A DNA stretch of 23,186 nt from JBEKHI01 sp050012355 (GCA_050012355.1 JBEKHI010000184.1:1-23186), one strand, 5' to 3'; counted from the stretch's first letter, positions 15,427 to 22,680 are shown. A program made the numbers and translations. Notes: generated by a model from the letters alone, not told the origin.

Positions 15427-16233
15427 TTAGTTGAAGAAGCGAAGATCGGAGATCGCGCCGCTGGCCACCAGCAAGATGTACAGGTCGGTCACCAGAAGCG
15501 ACGTCAGCGTGATCCACGCGAACTGCATGTGCCGCGAGTTCAGCCACGACACCTTCGTCCACATCCAGTATCGGACGGGATGCTTGGAGAAGTGCTTCAG
15601 CCGCCCGCCGGTAATGTGCCGGCAAGAATGGCATCCGAGGGTGTAGCACCACAGCAGCACCACATTAGCCAGCATGATGATCGAGCCGAGACCGAACCCG
15701 AACGACCCGTTCGGTCCGCGGAACGCCTGGGCCGCGTCGTACGTGTTCAGTATCGAGATCAGCAGCACCATGAACCAGAAGTAACGGTGGATGTTCTGCA
15801 TGATCAGCGGGAACTTGGTCTCGCCCGAGTAGCTCGCGTGCGGCTCGCGCACCGCGCAGGCGGCGGGGGACCGCCAGAATGCACGGTAGTAAGCCCGCCG
15901 GTAGTAGTAGCACGACAGCCGGAAGCCGAGCACGAACGGCAGTGATACCAGGGCGTAGGGGATGATCGGCGGAAGTGCCGGGAACCAGTGGCCGAGCGTC
16001 GACGAGCCCGGCACGCACTCACCGCTGATACATGGAGAGTAGAAAGGGGTCAGGTAGTGGTACTGGGGAACGTAGTACCACTTACCCAGCAATACGTGCA
16101 CCGTCGCGTACGCGACCCAGATGGTAAGCAGCGTCGCGACGATACGCGGCGTTTTCCACCAAGGGTCGGTCCGCAGGGTGCGCTGAGATATCTGCGCCCG
16201 CGAACGTGCGGGAGCTTCGGGAGCTTGTGTCAT
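15427..16233 (-). CDS. sdhC: succinate dehydrogenase membrane-anchor subunit with Cys/His-rich motif (Sdh1 type)
   Basis: A 268-aa membrane protein with five predicted helices near residues 32-50, 88-107, 150-166, 182-200 and 236-256. It anchors SdhAB and passes electrons to menaquinone. Its length and place match the mycobacterial Sdh1 anchor (Rv0249c type) rather than the small SdhC/SdhD pair. After helix 4 it has CYTLGCHSCRH (Cys196, Cys201, His202, Cys204, His206), and Cys68/Cys73 lie in the first outer loop. The mycobacterial Sdh1 structure is reported, as I recall, to contain a membrane-embedded Rieske-type [2Fe-2S] cluster; these residues are candidates for its ligands. ATG 16233 is preferred over an ATG at 16281; neither has a strong ribosome binding site. 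Confidence 0.9.
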   Translation of the reverse strand: MTQAPEAPARSRAQISQRTLRTDPWWKTPRIVATLLTIWVAYATVHVLLGKWYYVPQYHYLTPFYSPCISGECVPGSSTLGHWFPALPPIIPYALVSLPFVLGFRLSCYYYRRAYYRAFWRSPAACAVREPHASYSGETKFPLIMQNIHRYFWFMVLLISILNTYDAAQAFRGPNGSFGFGLGSIIMLANVVLLWCYTLGCHSCRHITGGRLKHFSKHPVRYWMWTKVSWLNSRHMQFAWITLTSLLVTDLYILLVASGAISDLRFFN

Positions 16234-16443
16234 CGGTTTCAGCGTCCTCGCTGCCTCGTGCCGCCCTCGAAAGGACCGCATCCGTTGGAAAAGAACTTAT
16301 TCCCTCGAAGCCCCGACCACAGGTCACCAGAGTGTGACTCTCGCTACATTCCTTTGCACGAAGGGGATGTACAGCGCGGACCGCTCAGATCTTGCTGGCC
16401 CCGGCTATCAGCTTCAGCGTCCCCAAGCCCGCAGGAGCCCCGA
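16234..16443. other. upstream region of the sdh operon
   Basis: No gene is apparent. The sdh promoter should lie here on the minus strand. A possible -10, TAAGTT (minus strand, 16294-16299), has no good -35, so the promoter is not pinned down. An alternative in-frame ATG for the membrane subunit lies at 16281. Confidence 0.3.
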
Positions 16444-16489
16444 CGCTATCGATGGGTCATCGATAGCGCCAGAGGCCCAGCAGTGGGCC
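16444..16489 (-). terminator. tandem stem-loops after the muramidase-lectin gene
   Basis: CGCTATCGATG-ggt-CATCGATAGCG (16444-16468) is a perfect 11-bp stem with a 3-nt loop. It is followed by GGCCCA-gcag-TGGGCC (16474-16489). They lie 23-68 bp downstream of the muramidase-lectin stop codon and upstream of sdhC, so they probably insulate the two minus-strand units. Confidence 0.65.
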
Positions 16490-16511
16490 ATCGACGGCCC
16501 TGTAGAGGCCG

Positions 16512-18776
16512 CTAGATCACGTGCCAGACGGTGCCTGTGTTGATGGTCGCGGGGCAGGTCTCGATCTCCGCCTGCGTTGTGCCGGACGTGGAGTCGCCGG
16601 GGTCGGTCAGGCACCTGTTCGCGTGCGGGTTGACCAGTTCTCCGCTGGAAGTGATGGTCCAGTCCTGCGCGACGTCGCCACTGGTGCACGTCCACAGATC
16701 GACCAGCGTGCCGTTGGCGGTGCCCTTGCCCTTCACGTCGAGGCACTTGCCGTCGACGTGGATGGTCTCGTTGCTCTCGATGGTCCACTTCTGCGACGAC
16801 GCGCCGGCGCAGTCCGCGGTCACGATCGGATTGCCGTTCGTCGTCGACCCGCCCTTATCGGTCAGGCAGTTGCCCGCGAGACCGGAGGCGAGTTCCGCGG
16901 CCGGCAACGTCCAGTGCTGGTTGGTTCCGCCGTTGCACGCCCAGATGTCGAGTTTGGTGCCGTTGGCCGTCTTCTTCCCTGAGTCGTCCAGGCATCGGTC
17001 CGACGCGACGTTGATCAGCTGTCCGTCGGTGCCGGCCTGCCAGCGCTGAGCGGTGTTTCCGCCGGCGCATGTTTCCAGTTCCACCACCGCGCCGTTGCCG
17101 GTGCCGCCCTCGTCCAGGCACTTGCCGAGGACGCGGACCGTCTGGTCCTGGACGATGGTCCACTTCTGGGCGGTGTTGTCGTTGCAGGTCCAGATCTGGA
17201 TCCTGTTGCCGTTGGCCGTGGACGATCCGGTGTCGTCCAGGCACTTGCCACCGTTGGCGAGCACTAGTTCCCCGGTCCCACCCGAGTCGGGCGCCTGGCT
17301 CACCGTCCAGGTAAACGACGCCGTCCCGGTCGCGCCCAGCGAGTCGGTCGCGGTGACGGTCACGTCGTAAGTGCCGGTCGTGTAGGGCAATCCGGTGACC
17401 GCCCCTGAGGAACTGATCGACAGGCCCGGGGGGAGTCCCTTGGCGGAAAACGACAGCGCGTAGCCGGAAGCCGAGTCGGTGGCCGTCATGTCGGTATCGA
17501 CCGGGCTGCCCGCGACCGTGCTCAGGTTGCCCGGCGAGGTCGGGGTCACCACGTCGTTGGGCACGGTCCAGCCGAAGGACACCGTGGCGGGCAGCATGGC
17601 AGTGTCCGAGCTCGAGGAAGCGCTCGGCGTGACGGTCACCGTGTAGCTGCCAGGGGCCGTAGCGGCGCCGGTGATCAGGCCCGACGAGCTGATCGACACC
17701 CCGGGCGGCAGCCCGGTGGCGGTGTAGCTGACGGATTGCCCGGCCAGCGAGTTCAGCGTCTGGATCTGGATCGAGACCGGGACGTTCAGCGCCGACGTCT
17801 CGGTCTCCGGCCCGCCGTCAAAGTAGTCCAGGTCGGTCTCCGTGGATATGCCGCTGACCGGGCCGGTGCTGCTGTACTGCCAGATTGACCAGGTATTCCA
17901 CCCGGCAGGCAGCGTCCCCGGGCTGCCGGACGCGTAGGCGGGTACCCAGAGGACGTCGTTGCCGAAGGCGGTGCTGTCGTCGGTGCAGGTATCCCACCAG
18001 GCCTGCGGCGTGTAGATGATCGGCGTGGCGCCGCTCAGCGTGGTGGCCTCGGTCATGAAACTGGAGATCCAGCTCACCATCGCGGACGGCTTGAGCCCGT
18101 AGCATTCGGTGGTGCCGGGGTACGGGTCGTACTCGATATCGAGTACGAGCGGAAGGTACTGGCCGCCGACCGTGTATTTGGCCCCGTTCACCACCGCGTT
18201 GTCCACCGCGTACTGGGCCTGATCGGCGCCGGTCGACTTGGGGTTGTCCGGGTTCGCGAAAGCGTAAGCCGCGACGTATAGCCCGGCCGTCGCGGCGGCC
18301 GCGGCATCAGCCTTGAAATACGGGTTGATGTAGTAGTCGCCCTCGGTCGCCTTGATCGCGACGAAGTCATACCCGGCGGCGACCTTTGCCCAGTCGATGG
18401 TGTCGCCGTTCGGATGCTGGGCCGCTGAGATGTCGATCCCGTTCAGCATCGTGCTGGCGGCGCTGCTTGTCGCTTGCCGCACCGCCGCCGATATGCCCGA
18501 AGCGGTTCTGGCCGTGCCGGTTCCGGACAGCGGGCCGGAAAGCTCCTTCGTCAGCTGTGGCGAATGGCCCTCCGACGGGCTCGCCGAGGTAGCCGCGTCC
18601 AAGCCGGACGAGCCGATGGACGTGGGGTGCGTGCCGCCGGTTGCTGAGAATCCGTAGCCCGCTAGTGCGACCACCGCCATCGCGGCGACCGCTGTCGTCG
18701 CGACGCGGAAGCGCCCGGCACGGAACCAGACCACCGCACTGCGCGCACGCTTACGCCCATGCCGCGCTTTCCCCAT
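16512..18776 (-). CDS. secreted GH25 muramidase with two putative-Ig repeats and two ricin B-type lectin domains
   Basis: A 754-aa modular exoenzyme. A basic N-terminus and hydrophobic segment (about 27-45) form a signal peptide or anchor, followed by a Ser/Thr/Gly-rich linker to about 108. The GH25 domain covers about 112-322, with Asp115 in NGIDIS and the D-x-E pair Asp213/Glu215 in LVLDIEYD. Two He_PIG-type Ig-like repeats (about 335-405 and 412-492) each carry GLPPG-SISSSG. Two ricin B-type beta-trefoils follow, about 502-627 and 628-754, with six repeats of the K/R-CLD...W-C...QxW kind. It likely binds a wall or surface glycan and cuts peptidoglycan. GGGAC precedes the ATG. Its catalytic domain is a paralog of the 11836-12624 gene, sharing the YYxNPY, AGLYVAxYxFANP, CYGLK and WWxxC patterns. 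Confidence 0.93.
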   Translation of the reverse strand: MGKARHGRKRARSAVVWFRAGRFRVATTAVAAMAVVALAGYGFSATGGTHPTSIGSSGLDAATSASPSEGHSPQLTKELSGPLSGTGTARTASGISAAVRQATSSAASTMLNGIDISAAQHPNGDTIDWAKVAAGYDFVAIKATEGDYYINPYFKADAAAAATAGLYVAAYAFANPDNPKSTGADQAQYAVDNAVVNGAKYTVGGQYLPLVLDIEYDPYPGTTECYGLKPSAMVSWISSFMTEATTLSGATPIIYTPQAWWDTCTDDSTAFGNDVLWVPAYASGSPGTLPAGWNTWSIWQYSSTGPVSGISTETDLDYFDGGPETETSALNVPVSIQIQTLNSLAGQSVSYTATGLPPGVSISSSGLITGAATAPGSYTVTVTPSASSSSDTAMLPATVSFGWTVPNDVVTPTSPGNLSTVAGSPVDTDMTATDSASGYALSFSAKGLPPGLSISSSGAVTGLPYTTGTYDVTVTATDSLGATGTASFTWTVSQAPDSGGTGELVLANGGKCLDDTGSSTANGNRIQIWTCNDNTAQKWTIVQDQTVRVLGKCLDEGGTGNGAVVELETCAGGNTAQRWQAGTDGQLINVASDRCLDDSGKKTANGTKLDIWACNGGTNQHWTLPAAELASGLAGNCLTDKGGSTTNGNPIVTADCAGASSQKWTIESNETIHVDGKCLDVKGKGTANGTLVDLWTCTSGDVAQDWTITSSGELVNPHANRCLTDPGDSTSGTTQAEIETCPATINTGTVWHVI

Positions 18777-19010
18777 GATGTCCCGTCCCTCATGCCGCTA
18801 GCAGGCCCCGCTCCGGCTCGAACCATCCCGGTTCGGACGAGAGTGACTGTAACGTCCGCACATGTTGCTTGCCGCAAAAGATGTCAAATCGTCGCAAAGT
18901 GGCGTAGCGCATCAGGATGGTTACGGGGCGGTCCTGGTCGCGGCAGTGATGCGCCGAATTTCGAGGATAGCGAGCGGGATCAGGCCGGGCACGCATGAGA
19001 TCTCAAGTTA
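18777..19010. other. leader region of the muramidase-lectin gene
   Basis: No credible gene. On the minus strand TTGACA occurs near 18890-18895, but no TANNNT at the right distance confirms a promoter. A 6-bp stem CGAACC-atccc-GGTTCG lies at 18819-18835 in the presumed leader. I looked for the c-di-AMP riboswitch that often precedes actinobacterial wall hydrolase genes and did not find its conserved blocks. Confidence 0.35.
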
Positions 19011-19084
19011 TGACGTCGATATTGACGTCAGAGTGGTTGACTTCGATAAAGTAGTCATCTATCCTGACTTCGATATCAGAGTCA
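19011..19084. promoter_or_regulatory. hipBA operator array: three TGAC-N12-GTCA sites at 27-bp intervals
   Basis: Three 20-bp palindromic sites lie at 19011-19030, 19038-19057 and 19065-19084, with starts exactly 27 bp apart and 7-bp spacers. Each begins TGAC[GT]TCGATA and ends GTCA. The first is nearly perfectly symmetric (TGACGTCGAT against ATTGACGTCA, nine of ten). The second sits between the -35 and -10 of the hip promoter and the third runs up to the ribosome binding site. Family knowledge: HipB dimers, helped by HipA, repress their own promoter through spaced operators. The repeats are seen directly; the protein that binds them is inferred. Confidence 0.7.
19037..19065 (+). promoter_or_regulatory. 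hipBA promoter
   Basis: TTGACT (19037-19042) and TATCCT (19060-19065) are separated by 17 bp, close to the housekeeping consensus and stronger than other promoters in the window. Transcription would start near 19072, about 22 bp before the ATG. The middle operator fills the spacer and the third covers the start point. Confidence 0.6.
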
Positions 19085-19093
19085 GGGGGTGTG

Positions 19094-19333
19094 ATGGCGT
19101 ACACGGGGAAGGTCACCAGCGCAGAGTCTCTGGGACGCATCTTGCAGCAGGCCAGGCTGCTTGCCGGGCTAAGCCAGCGCGAGCTTGCCCGACGCCTGGG
19201 TACCACGCAGAAGTATGTCTGGGAGTTGGAGGCTGGCAAGCCATCGATCGTGATGGACCGCCTGTTCGCGGCCATGCGCGAGACCGGTATGGAACTAACC
19301 GCAACGATCACGCCGCGGGGCGAAGATGGCTGA
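19094..19333 (+). CDS. hipB: HipB-like antitoxin, XRE-type DNA-binding protein
   Basis: A 79-aa protein consisting almost only of an XRE/Cro helix-turn-helix: LGRILQQARLLAGLSQRELARRLGTTQKYVWELEAGK, then a C-terminal helix and strand. HipB proteins form dimers that bind operator DNA and hold the HipA kinase inactive. ATG 19094 is preferred over GTG 19091, with AGGGGG four bases upstream. It overlaps hipA by 8 bp, showing translational coupling, and follows a triple operator array. The C-terminus is short compared with Escherichia coli HipB. Confidence 0.9.
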   Translation: MAYTGKVTSAESLGRILQQARLLAGLSQRELARRLGTTQKYVWELEAGKPSIVMDRLFAAMRETGMELTATITPRGEDG

Positions 19334-20558
19334 CCTAACTGTCGAACTGTACGGCGTGCGGGTCGGGGTGCTTGCCGGGCCGTGGCAGACCTTCGACTTC
19401 CTGACGGACCCAGCCGCGGTCGCCGAATTCGGCATCGACAGCCAGATCCTGTCCCTTGCGATCCCGCTGACGGTTGTGCCGGTGCGGGCGCGCAAGGAGC
19501 GGCGGCAGAACTTCTTTCGAGAACTGCTCCCTGAAGGACTGATGCTCACCCGCCTGGCACAACAAGCTGGTGTTGCTGAGCAGGATGTCATCGGCCTGCT
19601 GCGCGGACACGGCCGCGATGTTGCTGGGGCGCTGCAGATCTGGGATCCCAATGTCCCCGGTGAGCCGAAGCAGCCCGCGCTAGAGGCGTTGTCCGGCGCC
19701 GGAGTCGCCGACATGCTCGATCATGTTCAGCAGAACCCCCTTGGGAACAAGCCGCCGGGCGGCAAGACATCGCTGGCCGGAGTCCAGGACAAGATCGTCC
19801 TTGCCAGGACCGACGGCGGCTGGAACCGGGTGATCGACGGCTGGCCGTCTACCCACATCCTCAAGCCGGAGTCGCGTGACTACCCCACCTCGATCTACGA
19901 CGAAGAGTTCGGGGCGCGCTTCGTCCGGGCCGCTGAACTTACCTCCTTCTCGACGTGGATCGAGGAGTTTGAGGGAGTACCGGCCGTGGTCATAGAACGC
20001 TACGACCGTTCCCCGGATGCTCCCCAGGGGCGCATCCACCAGGAGGACTTCAACCAGATTCTGGGCGCGGCGGGGAACCAGAAGTATCAGAAGTACGGTG
20101 GCCGGGTGAGCCTCGAACGAGTTGCCCACGTGTTTTCCGCCTCCGGGGACAATGACTCTCTAAGCCGCCTGTTCAAGCTCGTCGTGCTCTCGGTCGCCGT
20201 GGGCAACCTCGATATGCATGCAAAGAACATTTCGTTGCTGCACCTCCCCGATGGAGCAATGACGCTCAGCCCCGCCTATGACGTCGTGCCGCAAGCGCAT
20301 CAGCCCAACGATGGTGAGGTCGCCCTCGCGATCGCAGGAGAATATCGTCACGCTGCCATCACCATGAACGACCTCGAAGCAGAGGGACGCACATGGGGAC
20401 TTGCCGACGCCGCCGACCTTGCCGAGGAGACACTCGCCACAGTGCTTCAACTAGCGCAGACGCAGAAGCCGCACAAGCGCGCCTATCCGGGACTCGCGGA
20501 CGACATTGCTGGCTTCGCTTCTAACCTGCTCGCTGGACATGCCGCAGGGGCCGCATAG
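19326..20558 (+). CDS. hipA: HipA-like serine/threonine kinase toxin
   Basis: A 410-aa full-length HipA. Visible motifs are the N-terminal subdomain (YGVRVGVLAG...FRELLPEG); the P-loop-like GKTSLAGVQDK at 146-156, where Ser149 matches the autophosphorylated Ser150 of E. coli HipA; STHILKPE with Lys180; ERYDR at 224-228; HQEDF at 238-242; the catalytic loop GNLDMHAKN at 293-301 (Asp296, Asn301); and the metal-binding AYDVVPQ (Asp319). All catalytic residues are present, so the kinase should be active. E. coli HipA phosphorylates glutamyl-tRNA synthetase and causes dormancy; the target here is not known. It overlaps hipB by 8 bp. The downstream 20559-20600 holds only weak inverted repeats (CGGCA-gt-TGCCG, 20579-20590). 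Confidence 0.95.
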   Translation: MADLTVELYGVRVGVLAGPWQTFDFLTDPAAVAEFGIDSQILSLAIPLTVVPVRARKERRQNFFRELLPEGLMLTRLAQQAGVAEQDVIGLLRGHGRDVAGALQIWDPNVPGEPKQPALEALSGAGVADMLDHVQQNPLGNKPPGGKTSLAGVQDKIVLARTDGGWNRVIDGWPSTHILKPESRDYPTSIYDEEFGARFVRAAELTSFSTWIEEFEGVPAVVIERYDRSPDAPQGRIHQEDFNQILGAAGNQKYQKYGGRVSLERVAHVFSASGDNDSLSRLFKLVVLSVAVGNLDMHAKNISLLHLPDGAMTLSPAYDVVPQAHQPNDGEVALAIAGEYRHAAITMNDLEAEGRTWGLADAADLAEETLATVLQLAQTQKPHKRAYPGLADDIAGFASNLLAGHAAGAA

Positions 20559-20654
20559 ACAGCACGCTCAGTTGGCACCGGCAGTTGCCGAACAGTACTT
20601 AGTACTTCTATCAAGGTGACGGCCAGACAGTTCCTGGGTCAGCCGAGGTGAGTT
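20559..20654. other. gap after hipA
   Basis: No gene is visible. It contains a short inverted repeat (20579-20590) that could be a weak terminator for hipBA and the palindromic direct repeat AGTACT-t-AGTACT (20594-20606) of unknown meaning. Confidence 0.3.
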
Positions 20655-20793
20655 GTCCGCGGCGTGCCGGACGATCGGCTCGGAGTCGTCTTCGTGCAAT
20701 GCCCACTTCTGCGTGCTTGGGTCGCCGTAGCTCATCATGCCCAGGCCCACCGCGACACCATCAGCCCGGATGATCCGAGGACACGTAGTCCAT
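20655..20793 (-). pseudogene. 5' remnant of an aldo/keto reductase gene
   Basis: On the minus strand an ATG at 20793 (MDYV, preceded by GGGG) is followed in successive frames by LGSSGLMVSR and then GLGMMSYGDPSTQKWALHE and DDSEPIVRHAAD. This is the well-known start of an aldo/keto reductase: first strand, GLG-MSYG, and the first helix. At least two frameshifts interrupt it. After about residue 50 the likeness ends, before the catalytic FDTAD-Y region, so more than four fifths of the gene is gone. It cannot make an enzyme. The 100 bp upstream, to the next gene's start, contains no recognisable feature. Confidence 0.65.
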
Positions 20794-20893
20794 GTCCCCG
20801 TAGGTCACCGGTGTCTAACCGGCCAGCAGTCCACCAAGCAGCACATGTACCGTGAGCAATGCGAATCGCTAAAGATCGACCAGGTGAGCGACC

Positions 20894-21946
20894 GTGACCA
20901 TCAGTTCCGACACCCTGCTGGCAGGCCCGCAGGGCCGCGAATTCTGCTGGATGCTGTTGTGGGGGGCAATGCCTGATGCCGACTATCCCGAATGGTCGGC
21001 GGTCTGGAATGCGGTATATGGAGAGGGCCTCAGCGGTCACGCGGATGACCTGAGCGCGTGCGTTGGCTACGCGCGGCCTGGCCTTGCCGCCATGGACGAC
21101 AGGCTGATGCTGACCGCGTTCGGTCGCGCGGTCGACGCGGCCGCTTATTGGCAGGAGCGAGATCATTCCCTGGATGGAGACGAAGTCCGCGACGCGCTGC
21201 TGCCACTCGCCGAGCTGATCGTGCAATCACCGGCGACGCGGTGGTGGGACGACCCGGTTGCCCGGCACGCTCAGATGATCGTGGAACGGGAGGAAACCGG
21301 ACCGCCGAAGCTGGCGGGAGCCGCCCAGGGACTGGCTAAGTGGCGAGCGGACACCGAGTCCAGCGAGCAGCAAGCGTTCCGCGAGCAACCGCATGATCCG
21401 TCCGCTCAGTTGACCGGTCACTGGTGGTCCACGCCGGTAGGGTCCGGTGTGCCAACGACGACCCGTGACCTTCCCGGTGCAGGCGCAGTCGGTCTGGGCC
21501 TGGTCGAGGACGGGCTTGGCTGGTCAAGTGCACGATCCTGGCCGGTTTCGCCCAGCCCCGATGCGAGGGTTTACGAGGTGACAAGCCCCGACTCGTGGGC
21601 AGCGCTCGTCGGCCGCTTCCCGCTGGACGTGTCGTACTCGCGCCGCCACGACTGGTGGCGAGTCACCGGCCTGTCTGGTCGCTGGCTCATCCCGGACTAC
21701 CAGGCGGTGGCCGCTGAGTACGACGGTATTCATGTCAGTGCCGCTGCCTACCTGTCCGCGGCCGGACGCCCCGTTGCGGTCGGCGACGGGCGCACCATGC
21801 TGGCCGGCTGGGATCCCGACGAGACCTTCTGGCTAGCGGACGTGCTGGAGATAACCGGCTCTCCGCAGGTCTGGGAGGGCGACGGCCAGGACGCCGGCGC
21901 CTGGCACCCGAGTGCGCGGCAATGGTTACGCGGCGAACCAGGCTGA
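20894..21946 (+). CDS. uncharacterised conserved actinobacterial protein, 350 aa
   Basis: A soluble, Trp-rich 350-aa protein with no signal peptide, membrane segment or recognised catalytic motif. The N-terminal part opens with LLAGPQGREFCWMLLWG. A helical region runs to about residue 155 and includes YWQERD and the ATRWWDDPVARHAQ segment. A second part from about 180 begins HWWSTP and includes DLPGAGAVGLGLVEDGLGW, RVYEVTSP-SWAALVGRFPLDVS, SRRHDWWRVTG--GRWLIPDY and MLAGWDPDETFWLADVL. I recall similar hypothetical proteins in streptomycetes, but no function. The GTG start has AGGTGAG six bases upstream. Third-position GC is high and the gene looks intact. Its last 21 bp overlap the convergent broken reductase gene. 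Confidence 0.85.
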   Translation: MTISSDTLLAGPQGREFCWMLLWGAMPDADYPEWSAVWNAVYGEGLSGHADDLSACVGYARPGLAAMDDRLMLTAFGRAVDAAAYWQERDHSLDGDEVRDALLPLAELIVQSPATRWWDDPVARHAQMIVEREETGPPKLAGAAQGLAKWRADTESSEQQAFREQPHDPSAQLTGHWWSTPVGSGVPTTTRDLPGAGAVGLGLVEDGLGWSSARSWPVSPSPDARVYEVTSPDSWAALVGRFPLDVSYSRRHDWWRVTGLSGRWLIPDYQAVAAEYDGIHVSAAAYLSAAGRPVAVGDGRTMLAGWDPDETFWLADVLEITGSPQVWEGDGQDAGAWHPSARQWLRGEPG

Positions 21947-22584
21947 GAACGGCGTCCTGCCCCGGACATCCGGGTGATCGCAGGTCAGCGCGCCCGACCT
22001 CAGCGCACTGCCGAGCTTGCCGGGCAGCGGCAGGGGCACCGTGAGCGCCCGCCGCCCGGTGGCTGCGCGCCAGGCCCGAGCTAGCTCCCGCAGATCGTCG
22101 ACCTCGGGCCCGGCCACGTCGATCCTGCCCATCCGCGCATCGCCGCTGGCAACGTCCGCGACTGTCTGCGCCACCTCCGCCGCGGCGATCGGCTGGAGCC
22201 GGGCGCTGGGCAGCGGCAGCACCCGCCAGCGACCACGCGCTCCTGCTGCACCTTGACGGCGTAATAACCCATCGGGACCTTGTCGCAGCCCACGATCGAT
22301 ACGCACACGTGGTGCTTAACGCCCGCCTTCTGCTCGGCCGCGAGCAGCCGCCGCGAGCCGGCCACCAGTGTCGCGGAGGAGCGCTTGCCTGACGAGGCGT
22401 TGGCCGCGTCCACCACCACCTCGCAGCCTTCCAGCGCCTCGGCCAGCCCCGCCCCGGTCGTCAGGTCCACCGGAAAGTCAAGCGACCGGCGGCTTAGCGC
22501 ACGAACGTCGTGCCCGCGCTCCCGCAGTTCATCGACGACGTGCCGTCCTAGAGTTCCGGTTCCACCGGCAATAGCGATCCTCAT
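21926..22584 (-). pseudogene. NmrA-like NAD(P)-binding reductase broken by an internal deletion
   Basis: The ATG at 22584 begins MRIAIAGGTGTLGRHVVDEL, a typical NmrA/atypical SDR Rossmann start with GGTGTLG. Coding continues through VVVDAANASSG, VSIVGCDKVPMGYYAVKVQ and QERVV to about 22230. A second frame then continues with GRWRVLPLPSARLQPIAAAE, then VAQTVADVASGD and the C-terminus to the TAA at 21926. In relatives these parts are joined by roughly 25-30 residues (the VEAGG-PW-I-RATQFH region), missing here; the joined length is about 219 residues against the usual 245-250. The deletion also shifts the frame, so only a truncated protein of about 130 sensible residues could be made. It overlaps the 3' end of the convergent 350-aa gene by 21 bp. 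Confidence 0.8.
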
Positions 22585-22602
22585 GTTCCCTAAGACGGGA
22601 TA

Positions 22603-22647
22603 GCCGCCTCGGGTGTGACACCCATGGGTGAGAGGCAGCGAGGCGGC
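22603..22647. other. structured inverted repeat upstream of the broken reductase
   Basis: GCCGCCTC (22603-22610) pairs perfectly with GAGGCGGC (22640-22647). Inside lie two overlapping palindromes, GGGTGT-g-ACACCC and CACCC-at-GGGTG. The region is just upstream of the reductase ATG at 22584 and may be an operator or leader structure. Confidence 0.3.
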
Positions 22648-22680
22648 CGGCCGCGGTTGCTGGCCCACCGAGTCAGCGAT

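Noticed and set aside
18813..18840. tRNA T-arm-like GGTTCGAGCC on the minus strand
   Set aside because: The flanking bases do not form the 5-bp T stem, and no anticodon or D arm or acceptor stem is present at the right distance.
18777..18960. Possible c-di-AMP (ydaO-type) riboswitch before the muramidase-lectin gene
   Set aside because: Context was right for this class, but I could not find its conserved GCGGGGGA and GGGTGAATC-like blocks in the leader; only one short hairpin is visible.
19011..19084. Possible short CRISPR-like repeat array
   Set aside because: Three 20-bp palindromic units with 7-bp spacers placed over a promoter are operators; CRISPR spacers are about 30 bp and no cas genes are present.
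18862..19338. A 158-codon frame across the hipB promoter
   Set aside because: It covers the operator array and hipB in another frame, has no ribosome binding site and no recognisable domain.
20594..20606. AGTACT-t-AGTACT repeat after hipA as a possible attachment site
   Set aside because: No second copy was found in the window and no integrase gene is present.
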